In this document: positions 34,495 through 42,859 of the stretch, piece by piece
Position numbering within the stretch: position 1 is the stretch's first letter
Layout of the letters: every line of letters begins with the position of its first letter
DNA from: Haloimpatiens sp042688525
Lineage (GTDB): Bacteria > Bacillota > Clostridia > Clostridiales > Clostridiaceae
Assembly: GCF_042688525.2 (NCBI RefSeq)
Contig: NZ_JBHWAB010000001.1
Span: 2,976,001-3,040,000 of the forward strand
Direction of reading: 5' to 3'
Length of the DNA: 64,000 bases
The notes under the pieces: model-generated
Told to the model about the DNA's origin: nothing
The model's database searches: none
The model's input: the letters and a program-made list of their open reading frames with translations, nothing else
Position numbers and translations under genes: made by a program

Positions 34495-35319
34495 TTATAT
34501 TCCCCCAACTACAACCTTTAAACCTGACTTTTCCATCTTATCTTTTATGTCATTTATTTCTTTGTCAGTTGGAGTTTTTATATCTTTTAGAGTATAATTT
34601 TTACCTAAATATTCATATTTATTACTTCCATATTGGTGGAAAGGAAGTATATGAACCTCTTTTAAATTAAGTTCTTTCACGAACTCTATTATCTTTGTTA
34701 TATTATCTTCATCCATAGTATAATTAGGAATTAACGGTATTCTAGGTATAACCTTTTTATTATTCTCTACTAAAGATCTTATATTATTTTTGATTATGTC
34801 TATATTAGCTCCAATTAATGTTTTTGCTTTTTCTTTATCCATAATTTTCAAATCAAACAATATTAAATCTAAATATTTTGCCATATGCAGTAATTTCTCA
34901 CTACTTCCCTGCCCAGATGTTTCTATGGCTGTATTTATTCCTAATTCTTTAAGCTTTTTTAAAAGTTCTATAGCAAAATCAGCTTGGCTTAATACTTCTC
35001 CACCTGATAATGTTACTCCACCACTGGATGTATTATAAAAAATCATATCTTTCTCTACTTCTTTTATTACTTCTGGTACAGTCATATATTGTCCAAATTC
35101 AACTATAGCACCAGAAGGACATTCATCTGTATCCATACTACAAGTTTTGCAGCCTATGCATTTTGCTTTTATTTTTACTTTTTCCTTTTCAAAACTTTGA
35201 GATTCTGGATTACAGCACCATGGACAATACAAAGGACAACCTTTGAAAAATACTAATGTCCTAATTCCTCCTCCATCGTGTATAGAATATCTCTGAATAT
35301 TAAATATTAATCCTTCCAT
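34495..35319 (-). CDS. pflC: Glycyl radical enzyme activating enzyme (PflC-like, radical SAM)
   Basis: About 274 residues. The radical SAM cluster motif CPLYCPWCC (CxxxCxxC) is near residue 28, followed by a ferredoxin-type insert CIGCKTCSMDTDECPSG (about 49), as in activases of the dehydratase-type glycyl radical enzymes. GGVTLSGGEVLSQ near 95 is the SAM-binding motif. The enzyme removes a hydrogen from the conserved Gly of its partner. ATG 35319 is chosen, with AAGGATG eight bases upstream. It begins 24 bases after the pflD stop. Confidence 0.88.
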   Translation of the reverse strand: MEGLIFNIQRYSIHDGGGIRTLVFFKGCPLYCPWCCNPESQSFEKEKVKIKAKCIGCKTCSMDTDECPSGAIVEFGQYMTVPEVIKEVEKDMIFYNTSSGGVTLSGGEVLSQADFAIELLKKLKELGINTAIETSGQGSSEKLLHMAKYLDLILFDLKIMDKEKAKTLIGANIDIIKNNIRSLVENNKKVIPRIPLIPNYTMDEDNITKIIEFVKELNLKEVHILPFHQYGSNKYEYLGKNYTLKDIKTPTDKEINDIKDKMEKSGLKVVVGGI

Positions 35320-35343
35320 GTTAAGCACATCCTTTCAGACCTC

Positions 35344-37644
35344 TTATAGACTGTGCTCTGTTCGTCTTATGATGTCATCTTGAATTTCTTTACTAAGTTC
35401 CACAAAGAAAGCACTGTATCCGGCAACTCTTACTACAAGTCCCTTATACTTTTCTGGATGTCTTTGAGCTTCTCTTAATGTTTCTGCTGAAACTACATTA
35501 AATTGAATATGCTGAATTTTAAGTTTCATATATGCAAGAAGATAATTTGCCATTTTATTAATACCTTCTTGTCCTTCTAAAGTTTTTGGATTAAATTTTA
35601 CATTAAGCAAGCTTCCATTTGTATTTAAATAATTATCCAACTTACTTACACTCTTCAATACTGCAGTAGGTCCTAGTCTATCTTTTCCAACCATAGGGGA
35701 TAAACCTCCATCTGCAAGTTGATCTTTATCCTTTCTTCCATCTGGAGTTGCTCCTACTGCTTCTCCAAGAGGAATATGAGCTGACACTGTATAAGCACCT
35801 GGTGTAAAAATACCATCCCTTACATTTTTATATTTTTCAAGAGCTTTTCCATAGTAACTTAATATATCTGATCCTATATTATCTAATTCGTCATTGTCAT
35901 TACCATACTTATCATATTTATTTATCAATCTAATTCTTAGCTTTTCGTATTCTTCGCCTTCAAAATTATTCTCTAAAGCTTCTACAAGTTGTGAAAGCGT
36001 AATTCTCTTTTCTTCAAATACAATCTTTTTAAGTGCATATAATGAGTCACTTAAATTAGCAATTCCAATTCCTTGTACACCAGAAAAATTATATTTAGCA
36101 CCACCTTCTGTTATATCCTTACCCTTTTTAATACAATCATCTATTAAACAAGATAAAAGTGGTACCGGTGCATATTCTCTATGACCTAAATCTACTATGT
36201 TTGATCCTTCTACTACAAGTGCTGCATATTTATCTATCTTATCTTTGATTATATTTATTATATCCTCAAATCTAATGTGCTTGTTATCTTTAACTTCTTT
36301 TAATGTTACTTCCATTATTTTTAACAGATTAAACATTGCTATATCGTGAAGTCCATAAGTTTTTCCAGGTATTGAAAGTTCAACACAACCTACAATAGCA
36401 TAATCTCTAGAATCTTCTAAAGTTACACCTCTATTTAAAAATCCTGGAACTATAACTTCATCATTAAATATTTGTGGAACCCCTGTACCAAGTCTTATTG
36501 TTTCAACAGTTTTATTTAAGAAAGGTCTTTCTATAAATTCATTAAGTCTAACTGCCAAATTAGGTTGTGGTAAAAGTATATCTTGATAAGTATCTAAGCA
36601 CAAATAAGAAAGTTCATTTACTGAAGAACGTCCTCTCTCTGTAAGACCTCCAAGTGCTATAGTATATCCTGTTGGAAAACCTGCAAAATATTTTGCACTA
36701 TTTTCACTTCTTATAAGCACTACATCATTTGTCTTTATCCAAAAACATTCAAGTATTTCTCTTATTTTTTCAATAGATACTCCATTTTCAATATCATTTT
36801 TATAGAACTTATACATATATTGATCAAAACGACCTAATGATAATGAACTTGCATTAGATTCATATTGAGCTATTACACTTATATACCAAAGTATTTGACA
36901 TGCTTCATAAAAACTATCTGGCTTTTCGTAAGCAACTTTTCTAGCTATTCTAGCTATTTCTATAAGCTCATCTTTTCTCGTTTTATCTTGTTCTTCTTCT
37001 GCATAATCTAATGCTAATGCTTCATATCTTAAAATATGATTTTGAGCTGCTTGTAAAACTATTAAAGCTGCTCTATAAAAATTATTCTCTTTATTTTGAT
37101 CATATTTATTCTTAACTTCTTTTATAATCTCTTGTAATCCCTTATTCAAAACATTTTCAAAGCGCATTATAATATGGCCTTGTCCTTTATCTGTTTGATT
37201 AAGTTTAATTATTTTATCGTTTACTGCATCTTTTACTTCACCTTTTATTCTATCATTTATAAAGTTCTTCATTGCTTTACCTTGCCAATATGGATAAAGA
37301 ACTTCTCTATATGTTTTCTTATCTTCTTCCGAAATATAAAATTGGTCTTGTGGTCTAGTTTCAATTGTATCTAACTCATTATATATCCAATATGGATCCA
37401 TTTCAGGAGATACAATTCCATTTCTAGGTTTTACAGTTCTGTTTCCTGCTATCAACTCTTCAGGTCTTATAGATATTTTTACATTTTCTAAAATATGAGC
37501 TGTAGCTTTTGCTCTTCTTATAATGGAAGGTTCCCCTTCAGTTTGTTTATGGCTTTCAGTATATAAAAGCGCTCTTTCTATAGATACTTCTCTTTTATTT
37601 GCAAATAATTGTTCTTTTAATTTTCTTACTCTATCACTAAGCAT
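35344..37644 (-). CDS. pflD: Glycyl radical enzyme PflD, 1,5-anhydromannitol-6-phosphate lyase type
   Basis: About 766 residues from the ATG at 37644, the normal PflD length. Catalytic Cys in YAIVGCVELSIPGKTYG (about 400), glycyl radical Gly in VRVAGYSAFF near the C-terminus, and the IQDDIIRRT end. The N-terminus (IERALLYTESHKQTEGEP) and the GCVELSIPG segment match PflD of Escherichia coli rather than pyruvate formate-lyase. PflD was reported to open 1,5-anhydromannitol 6-phosphate to 1-deoxyfructose 6-phosphate; the fsa gene downstream fits that. An open frame continues 42 codons upstream through IS607 DNA (MYPKLSPW... from TTG 37770), which I read as non-native. No good SD precedes 37644. 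Confidence 0.82.
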   Translation of the reverse strand: MLSDRVRKLKEQLFANKREVSIERALLYTESHKQTEGEPSIIRRAKATAHILENVKISIRPEELIAGNRTVKPRNGIVSPEMDPYWIYNELDTIETRPQDQFYISEEDKKTYREVLYPYWQGKAMKNFINDRIKGEVKDAVNDKIIKLNQTDKGQGHIIMRFENVLNKGLQEIIKEVKNKYDQNKENNFYRAALIVLQAAQNHILRYEALALDYAEEEQDKTRKDELIEIARIARKVAYEKPDSFYEACQILWYISVIAQYESNASSLSLGRFDQYMYKFYKNDIENGVSIEKIREILECFWIKTNDVVLIRSENSAKYFAGFPTGYTIALGGLTERGRSSVNELSYLCLDTYQDILLPQPNLAVRLNEFIERPFLNKTVETIRLGTGVPQIFNDEVIVPGFLNRGVTLEDSRDYAIVGCVELSIPGKTYGLHDIAMFNLLKIMEVTLKEVKDNKHIRFEDIINIIKDKIDKYAALVVEGSNIVDLGHREYAPVPLLSCLIDDCIKKGKDITEGGAKYNFSGVQGIGIANLSDSLYALKKIVFEEKRITLSQLVEALENNFEGEEYEKLRIRLINKYDKYGNDNDELDNIGSDILSYYGKALEKYKNVRDGIFTPGAYTVSAHIPLGEAVGATPDGRKDKDQLADGGLSPMVGKDRLGPTAVLKSVSKLDNYLNTNGSLLNVKFNPKTLEGQEGINKMANYLLAYMKLKIQHIQFNVVSAETLREAQRHPEKYKGLVVRVAGYSAFFVELSKEIQDDIIRRTEHSL

Positions 37645-37689
37645 ACAAAACACCGTTGCCAAAACTTTATAAAACTCTATAAGTTTGTT

Positions 37690-37860
37690 TAATTCCCTGT
37701 TCAATGTACTCCATTTTGCCGAAGCTACTTTGGTTTGTATAGCACTCCAAGGGCTTAACTTCGGATACAACGAATCCTACACCTCAAACATAACTGTCTA
37801 AGTAGTTATGCTGAATATCTGCTCAAATTTATTGAAGCATTATAATCTCTATCAATTACT
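37690..37860 (-). ncRNA. Candidate reRNA (omega RNA) region and right end of IS607-family element
   Basis: TnpB proteins use an RNA made from the 3' end of their gene and the element's right end. Here the 3' end of tnpB and about 115 bases beyond it, up to the ATTGAACAGGGAATTAAAC edge at about 37690, have the form of such an RNA: CTTCGG-type turns and the CCTTGGAGTGCTATACAAACC core seen beside many tnpB genes. The guide would be the flanking bases from about 37689 downward, i.e. the 5' flank of pflD. Confidence 0.45.
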
Positions 37861-38921
37861 GCTCCACACTTTTCACAGACATAAGTTCTTTCAGATAGTG
37901 ATAAATTAGTCTTTTTATGTCCACACTTACTACATATCTTTGATGATGGATACCATTTATCAGCTTCAATAAATTCAATTCCATAAAATTCACATTTGTA
38001 TTGAAGTTGTTTTTTAAATTCATACAATCCCTGCTTAGCTATAGCTTTAGATAAATGACGATTTTTCATCATACCTTTAATATTAAGTGTTTCCATAACT
38101 ACTCTTGATGGCTTGGTTTTCACTATCTCAGTAGTTGATTGGTGTAAGTGATTGTTCCTAATATTAGATAATCTTCTATGAAGTAATCTAATTTGCTTTT
38201 CAAGTCTTATAATGTTGCTGGTTTTGACGAACTTCCTCCCTTCTCTATTTAATTCATATTTTCTTGATATTTTACGCTGCAACCTACGTAATCTTTTTTC
38301 TAATTTCTTAACTAATCTTGTTTTATTAATATTTTTAAAAGTCATTCCATTAGAGCATATAGCGAGGTCTTTAATACCAACATCTATACCTATGCTTTCA
38401 TCAGTTAGTTCCACTATTGGATTTTCTTTTTCAACACCTACAGATAAATACCAATACTTACCGTCAAAGCTTACTCTTGGATTAGTATATTTAACATTCA
38501 TGGGTACTTGCTCTGATGTTTTAATCCAACCTACTTTTTCAATGAGAACCATTTTACATTTAACTTTTAGCTTTGATGTATCATTATAAAATGATGGTCT
38601 AGCTTTTCTGCGACTTTTAAATCTTGGTTTATCTGCTAAACCTTTAAAGAATTTTTTATATGCATCACAAGCATCTTTAACAGCCTGTTTTGATACATTA
38701 TTAGATACTTCTTTTAACCACTTATATTCTTGGGTTTGCTTCATTATAGTGATTTCTTTTCTCAATACACCATCACTAATAAATTTACCACCATTTTTAT
38801 AATTTTCTTCTTGTTTTGCAAGTGTCCAATTATATATAAATCTTGCAGTACCAACTGACTGCCATAGTTTTTGTTCCTGCTCTATACTTGGAATAATTCT
38901 AATCTTCTTTGACAGTATCAT
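37806..38921 (-). CDS. tnpB: TnpB RNA-guided nuclease of an IS607-family element
   Basis: 371 residues. RuvC-I Asp in IGIDVGIKDLAIC (about 190), RuvC-II Glu in VVMETLNIKGM (about 273), zinc ribbon SKICSKCGHKK ... YVCEKCG and RuvC-III Asp in VIDRDYNASINL near the end. All three catalytic acids and four Cys are present, so the nuclease appears intact. TnpB cuts DNA matching the guide next to the element's right end and helps the element persist. Its start overlaps the tnpA stop by 23 bases. Confidence 0.9.
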   Translation of the reverse strand: MILSKKIRIIPSIEQEQKLWQSVGTARFIYNWTLAKQEENYKNGGKFISDGVLRKEITIMKQTQEYKWLKEVSNNVSKQAVKDACDAYKKFFKGLADKPRFKSRRKARPSFYNDTSKLKVKCKMVLIEKVGWIKTSEQVPMNVKYTNPRVSFDGKYWYLSVGVEKENPIVELTDESIGIDVGIKDLAICSNGMTFKNINKTRLVKKLEKRLRRLQRKISRKYELNREGRKFVKTSNIIRLEKQIRLLHRRLSNIRNNHLHQSTTEIVKTKPSRVVMETLNIKGMMKNRHLSKAIAKQGLYEFKKQLQYKCEFYGIEFIEADKWYPSSKICSKCGHKKTNLSLSERTYVCEKCGAVIDRDYNASINLSRYSA

Positions 38922-39434
38922 CTTTCAATAACTCCTTAATCATCTTTTTAGCTTTGTTGGCTCTTTTACCTTGAAATCTACAACTAAAAACTGTAACAAT
39001 TTGAATTAAATCCTCAACTAATTCTTGTTCTTCGCTTTTCTCTGTATTATCTATGATTTCAATAGTCGTTCCATATTTATTACATAGATTTTCTATAAGT
39101 TCAAATCCAAATCTTATTAATCTATCCTTATACAAAATTACTACTTTTTCAACTTCTGAATTAGTTATCATGTCTATTAGTTGATTTAATCCCTTTTTAT
39201 TGTAGTTAATTCCACTTCCTATATCGGTTATGATTTCAAACTGATAACCTCTAGCAAACATATATGTTTTAACATTTTCTACTTGTCTTTCAATGTCATC
39301 TTTTTGCTTATGAGAACTAACTCTACAATATCCTATTATTTTCTTATTTTTAGTTTTAATACCCTTAATTCCTAAAAATGATTAAGTTGCTCTTGAGAAT
39401 AACATCTATATCCTGTCGGTGCAACAATCAAACA
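38899..39434 (-). pseudogene. tnpA: IS607-type serine recombinase TnpA, broken by frameshift and N-terminal loss
   Basis: The catalytic domain reads IIGYCRVSSHKQKDDIERQ (catalytic Ser in RVSS), FEIITDIGSGINYNKKGL, KVVILYKDRLIRFGFELIE and so on to 38899. Further 5' the frame PTGYRCYSQEQLNHF (the wing after the DNA-binding HTH) is separated from it by a missing base in the A5/T5 run at 39374-39378; one extra base joins them as HFLGIKGIKTKNKK. The N-terminal helix-turn-helix itself is absent and the wing frame starts directly after a stop, so the gene is dead twice over. Confidence 0.85.
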
Positions 39435-39507
39435 AGGTTATATAAACATCTATAATGTTTTGTTAACTGTTACTTAGCCTCTCTTTTTTTATTATTCTTC
39501 TGTTTGT

Positions 39508-39550
39508 TTATTATTGTTTTGTATTATTGTTTCTTGTTTAATATTATTGT
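39508..39550. repeat. Short direct repeats at the presumed left end of the IS607 element
   Basis: The motif TATTATTGTTT recurs three to four times, imperfectly, in this stretch. IS607-type left ends often carry such short repeats as recombinase sites, so this may be the surviving left end. Alternatively it is simple AT-rich sequence. Confidence 0.35.
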
Positions 39551-39666
39551 ATAATTAAAATAAGAAAATTGCAACAAAAAAATATAAAAATAAAGAAGAA
39601 AGTTTAATTAAAATTTCTGTTATAATATTAATAAAAACTACTACAAATATTAAGGGTGATGAAATT

Positions 39667-40425
39667 TTGTTTGCACAAGAAAGATTAGAGGAAATACTTA
39701 AAGTTTTAAATAAAGATGGAAAAGTTCTTGTAAAAGATTTGAGTAAAAGATTTGATGTTTCTGAAGATTGTATAAGAAAAGATTTGAGAAATCTAGAAAG
39801 TCAAAATCTATTAGAAAGAACCTATGGTGGCGCCATACCACTTCGTAAATCTGCTCCAAATCAAAAGGTTGAAGCAAGAATTTATGCTGATGTTGAATCT
39901 AAGAAAAAAATAGCTGAAAAAGCTTTTAATATTATTAAAAATAATGAAACTATTTTTCTTGATATATCAACAACTAATATACTTTTAGCGCAAGAACTTG
40001 CAGAAAGTAATAAAAAAATTACTATTATAACTAATATGATTGATATAGTAAAAACTTTTTCAAATAATAATATAAAAGTTATATGTATTGGAGGGGTTTT
40101 TAGTAAGGATTTAGACGGATTTACTGGTTCAATGGCTATTGAAAATATATCAAAATATAAAGTAAATAAAGCTTTTATTGGAAGCTGTGGGGTAGATATA
40201 TTTGATAAGAGTATTACTACTTTTGATGTAGAAGATGGAAATACTAAAAAGGCCATTATTGAGAGTGGAAAGGAAATATATCTTGTTATGGAAAATAAGA
40301 AGTTTTATATGGATGGAGTATATAAATTTGCTACTCTATATGATATTAATACTATAATTACTGAAGATACTCCTAAACAAGATATATTAAAAGCTTTAAA
40401 AAAGACTAATACAAATATTTTGTAA
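39667..40425 (+). CDS. DeoR-family transcriptional regulator of sugar metabolism
   Basis: 252 residues. DeoR helix-turn-helix VKDLSKRFDVSEDCIRKDLRNLESQNLLERTYGGAI (about 20-57), then the DeoRC sensor domain with DISTTN, TITNMIDIVKTF, KVICIGGVFSKDLDGFTGSMA and AFIGSCGVD motifs. These regulators sense a phosphorylated sugar. The start is a TTG at 39667 with GGGTGATG upstream; an extended -10 (TGTTATAAT, 39618-39626) lies 40 bases before it. It lies between the pflD operon (with the IS607 element) and the alcohol dehydrogenase gene, facing away from the former, so it most likely controls one or both. Confidence 0.87.
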   Translation: MFAQERLEEILKVLNKDGKVLVKDLSKRFDVSEDCIRKDLRNLESQNLLERTYGGAIPLRKSAPNQKVEARIYADVESKKKIAEKAFNIIKNNETIFLDISTTNILLAQELAESNKKITIITNMIDIVKTFSNNNIKVICIGGVFSKDLDGFTGSMAIENISKYKVNKAFIGSCGVDIFDKSITTFDVEDGNTKKAIIESGKEIYLVMENKKFYMDGVYKFATLYDINTIITEDTPKQDILKALKKTNTNIL

Positions 40426-40429
40426 TATC

Positions 40430-40860
40430 CGCTTTCGCAAATGAAAAATAACCGCTACGGGGAATGATATCTTGCTTAGAAACCTTTCACTTCACAAAGT
40501 AATTCTAAGGTCTAAAAATTGTGTTGATAATAAGTATCTAGAGCCTGTGAAGTAAATATCTATATAGTGTTAGGAATCGTGTCACTTCAGTAACAAGTTC
40601 TAAGTCTTACTCATATTCAAAAGAAGATTTCCTGAAAAATATTCCAAAGGAATTAGTTATCAGAAAATAACTCTTTTGAAATTCGTAAGACTAAGAACTT
40701 GTAGACTTTGTTCCAATGATATCCTATACACTATATAGATATTTACCACAGGTAAAAGGTTTTATTTTATAATATAAAAATGTTGTCTAATATACTGTGA
40801 ATTTTTAGACCAAGAATTACTAGTTGTTTGCTCAAATGTTTCTTACGCAAGATATCATTT
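40430..40860. repeat. Foldback repeat, copy F (long form, opposite orientation to copy D)
   Basis: Starts at CGCTTTCGCAAATG and ends, truncated, at AAGATATCATTT next to the adh stop. Read on the minus strand it matches 16566-17036 almost base for base. The only clear difference I see is near the fold centre, where TTTCCTGAAAAATATTCC here replaces TATCTTACAAATATTCC. It fills nearly all the space between the deoR-like and adh genes. Confidence 0.88.
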
Positions 40861-40867
40861 CTATTAA

Positions 40868-42037
40868 CTATTTTATTATTGTAGAATATATGTTTTTAAC
40901 AGCTTCTTTAGTCATTTCAGTAGTATTTAAAGCTGTACAACCATGAATCATAGTATCATCAATCATGTTGTTTAATGTTTGTTCATTAAAATTATCTACT
41001 TCTATAAACTCATTTACTTTAATATCTTTCATAAGTTTATCAACTTTATCTATTAAAATTTCTGTACATTTTCCTGCTTCTATATTTATTGTGTCAGGAT
41101 TTATATAATTTAATATATTTTTAAATTTATTCTTTAAACTTTTCTTATTATATTCCATCATAGGAATTTGTAAAACTCCAACAGCTAATCCATGAGGCAC
41201 CTTTAAATGTCCTGATAAAGGACATCCCATTGCATGAGGTAATGTTGCACCACAATGGCTCATTGAAATACCACCTAATAATGCTGCTAATGCCATATTA
41301 TTTCTAGATTCTAAATCTCCTGAATTTACTGCTGTAGGCAAATTTTTAAATATCAATCTAATAGCTTCAAGAGCAAATAAATCAGTAAAGGCATTTTCTA
41401 TTTTAGATGTATATCCTTCAATAGCATGTCCTAAAGCATCTAGTCCAGTATATGCAGTTACTGTACTAGGTAACTTCTTCATGAAATTTGCATCTATAAC
41501 TGATATTCTTGGATATATACTACTTGAAGTTATAGAATCCTTAACATTATTGTGAGTAATAACTGCATATTGAGAAACTTCTGATCCTGTACCTGATGTT
41601 GTTGGTACTGCAATTATTGGAATAGGACTATTTTTTATTGTTTTTTTCATATCCCCTCGTCCATCTAAGTAATCATAACAACTACCTTCATTTACAGCCA
41701 CCACTGAAGCTCCTTTTGATGTATCCATAGAACTTCCTCCACCAAAAGCTATAATCAAATTACACTTTTTCTCCTTACAAAACTCTCCTGCTTTGTCTAC
41801 TAATGCACACTTAGGATCTGGTTCAACTTCATCAAATATCTCAAAAGGAATTTTATTATCTTCTAATATATCTATGATTGGATTTATAACTCCTATTTTT
41901 ACAAGGACTTTATCTGTTATTATTAATACCTTATCACCATTCAATTCCTGTATATATTTGTGTAAATTATTTATCTTTCCAGTACCAAATTCTATTCTTG
42001 TATCAAGAAAGAAACTAAATTGGTTTAAGCTATTCAT
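40868..42037 (-). CDS. Iron-containing (group III) alcohol dehydrogenase
   Basis: About 389 residues. NAD-binding FGGGSSMDTSKG (about 97), VPTTSGTGSEVS (about 143), and metal ligands in DALGHAIEGY (about 200) and HAMGCPLSGHLKVPHG (about 265-280: three His with the Asp) define the family. Members reduce aldehydes or ketones such as lactaldehyde, dihydroxyacetone or hydroxyacetone with NADH. As hydroxyacetone is the by-product of the PflD-FSA route, this enzyme is a candidate for making 1,2-propanediol; equally it may serve the operon it closes. ATG 42037 has GAGGTG seven bases upstream. It is the last gene of the operon running from 53860. Confidence 0.85.
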   Translation of the reverse strand: MNSLNQFSFFLDTRIEFGTGKINNLHKYIQELNGDKVLIITDKVLVKIGVINPIIDILEDNKIPFEIFDEVEPDPKCALVDKAGEFCKEKKCNLIIAFGGGSSMDTSKGASVVAVNEGSCYDYLDGRGDMKKTIKNSPIPIIAVPTTSGTGSEVSQYAVITHNNVKDSITSSSIYPRISVIDANFMKKLPSTVTAYTGLDALGHAIEGYTSKIENAFTDLFALEAIRLIFKNLPTAVNSGDLESRNNMALAALLGGISMSHCGATLPHAMGCPLSGHLKVPHGLAVGVLQIPMMEYNKKSLKNKFKNILNYINPDTINIEAGKCTEILIDKVDKLMKDIKVNEFIEVDNFNEQTLNNMIDDTMIHGCTALNTTEMTKEAVKNIYSTIIK

Positions 42038-42063
42038 AAAAATCACCTCTTCTATAAAAACAT

Positions 42064-42858
42064 CTATTTGTTAATAGCTTCTTCTAATTCTTTAATTGAT
42101 TCAAATACATAGTCAGCTTTGATATCCGATTTTTTATACATATCTTCTGTTGTTTCTCCTGACATAACAAGTGTAGAGGTTATTCCTGCATTTTTTCCTA
42201 CTGCAATATCTGTGTAAAGTCTGTCACCCACCATAGCTATATCTTCTCTTTTTAGATTATACTTTTCTATTACTGCATCTATTATATATTTTTCAGGCTT
42301 TCCAATTACTAATGGTTTCTTGCCTGTAGACCCTTCAATTAACTTAATCATCGAACCAGTATCTGGCATAAATTTATTATCCTCTAAAGGACAATTAAAA
42401 TCTGGATGAGTAGCAATATACTCTACTCCTTCTCTTATTAAATCACATGCTATCCACAATTTTTCATAAGTTAAAGTAGTATCAAAAGCTAAAACTACAA
42501 AATCAGGCTTTTCACTTCTATCTTTAATTAATTTAAATCCAGCTTTTATAAATTCCTTTTCCAAAAGAGGAGTAGCAAGCAAAAATACCTTTGCACCTGG
42601 TTTTAATTTATTTAAATAGATTATTGTAGCTTCTCCTGATGAAAATACATCTTCTGCATCCACTTCACAGCCTAACTTGTTTAACTTTTCTTTATAGGCA
42701 TCCTTATTTTTAGATGAATTATTTGTTAAAAATAAAAACTTTTTTCTCTGTTTTTTAACTGTATCTAAGAACTGTAGTGATCCATCTATAAGCTTGTCTC
42801 CTAAATAAATAGTTCCATCCATATCTAATAGAAAACATTTAATATCTTTTATATTCAC
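42064..42858 (-). CDS. HAD-IIA phosphatase, NagD-like
   Basis: About 264 residues from a GTG at 42858, which has GGGAGG nine bases upstream and follows the GH42 stop by one base; an ATG at 42879 would overlap that gene. Motif I LLDMDGTIYLGD, motif II FLTNNSS, Lys motif III VIGKPEKYI and motif IV MVGDRLYTDI are those of NagD/PNPP phosphatases. The family dephosphorylates nucleotides and sugar phosphates. In this operon it may dephosphorylate a dead-end or toxic sugar phosphate. Confidence 0.87.
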   Translation of the reverse strand: MNIKDIKCFLLDMDGTIYLGDKLIDGSLQFLDTVKKQRKKFLFLTNNSSKNKDAYKEKLNKLGCEVDAEDVFSSGEATIIYLNKLKPGAKVFLLATPLLEKEFIKAGFKLIKDRSEKPDFVVLAFDTTLTYEKLWIACDLIREGVEYIATHPDFNCPLEDNKFMPDTGSMIKLIEGSTGKKPLVIGKPEKYIIDAVIEKYNLKREDIAMVGDRLYTDIAVGKNAGITSTLVMSGETTEDMYKKSDIKADYVFESIKELEEAINK

Positions 42859-42859
42859 T

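Noticed and set aside
37645..37770. 42-residue N-terminal extension of the glycyl radical enzyme
   Set aside because: The codons are the translated right end of the IS607-type element. PflD homologues start close to the ATG at 37644.
39374..39378. Programmed frameshift in tnpA
   Set aside because: A programmed slip was considered, but the HTH is also missing and no slippery heptamer or stimulatory structure is visible. Decay is simpler.
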